Shown here: in pieces, positions 6,333-6,386 of the stretch | Layout of the letters: every line of letters starts with the position of its first letter | Position numbering within the stretch: position 1 is the stretch's first letter | Assembly (NCBI GenBank): GCA_964447925.1 | Contig: CAYUUP010000087.1 | Location: forward strand, 1-6,386 | DNA from: CAYUUP01 sp964447925 | GTDB lineage: Bacteria > Bacillota > Clostridia > Oscillospirales > Oscillospiraceae | Reading direction: 5' to 3' | Length of the DNA stretch: 6,386 bases | The notes under the pieces: generated by a model | Told to the model about the DNA's origin: nothing | The model's input: the letters and a program-made list of their open reading frames with translations, nothing else | The model's database searches: none | Translations under genes and position numbers: made by a program

Positions 6333-6363
6333 CGGCGGCGTTTCACTCGCCGCCGTTCCTTTT
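6333..6363 (+). terminator. Intrinsic terminator after the small membrane protein
   Basis: A perfect 8-bp GC stem, CGGCGGCG (6333-6340) with CGCCGCCG (6348-6355), around a 7-nt loop, followed by TTCCTTTT. It lies 44 nt after the stop of the small plus-strand gene and closes its one-gene transcript. Confidence 0.8.
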
Positions 6364-6379
6364 ATCCGGCTGCCGGATA
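6363..6379. repeat. Short perfect palindrome near the right edge
   Basis: TATCCGGC (6363-6370) and GCCGGATA (6372-6379) around a single T; as RNA it would fold with a 3-nt CTG loop. No T-run follows on either strand, so it is not an obvious terminator. It could be the 3' untranslated part of a convergent gene, or the edge of a dispersed repeat cut by the window. Confidence 0.45.
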
Positions 6380-6386
6380 GTCGCTG

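Overview
The window looks like a piece of a GC-rich, low-GC-Gram-positive-lineage chromosome, most likely a spore-former-related Clostridia (an Oscillospiraceae-type gut anaerobe is my best guess). This rests on strong AGGAGG-type ribosome sites, two TTG starts, a GerMN lipoprotein, a SpoIIIE-like FtsK and a GC-rich coding bias. The genus cannot be fixed from the sequence alone. I saw no tRNA, rRNA, CRISPR array, insertion sequence or phage gene.

Layout, read right to left on the minus strand. A clear sigma-A-type promoter (5722-5750) drives a sensor histidine kinase (4216-5676). Its stop overlaps the start of a double-GerMN lipoprotein (3395-4219), which is followed 2 nt later by thiamine pyrophosphokinase thiN (2733-3392). 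After a 56-nt gap holding an extended -10 promoter comes undecaprenyl-diphosphatase uppP (1834-2676). After another 77 nt comes an FtsK/SpoIIIE DNA translocase (1-1755), which is cut by the left window edge exactly at its Walker B motif. All five are minus-strand genes and probably form one or two transcription units.

To the right, 5751-5999 is an AT-richer spacer with no convincing gene. It separates the kinase promoter from a divergent plus-strand unit: a near-consensus promoter (6000-6028), a strong ribosome site and a 72-residue two-TM membrane protein of unknown function (6070-6288). That gene ends in a tail-to-tail terminator zone. A hairpin over its stop codon has a T-run only on the minus strand, as if serving a convergent gene beyond the right edge. 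A GC-rich hairpin then has a T-run on the plus strand.

Functionally, the kinase plus GerMN lipoprotein pair resembles the MtrB-LpqB sensor/lipoprotein module of Actinobacteria, but no response regulator gene is present beside it. UppP (lipid carrier recycling) and FtsK (division/chromosome translocation) make this a cell-envelope and division neighbourhood, with thiN as a metabolic passenger. Nothing here is clearly a new system. The most open items are the kinase-lipoprotein pair without a regulator, and the small membrane protein with its own promoter and terminator.
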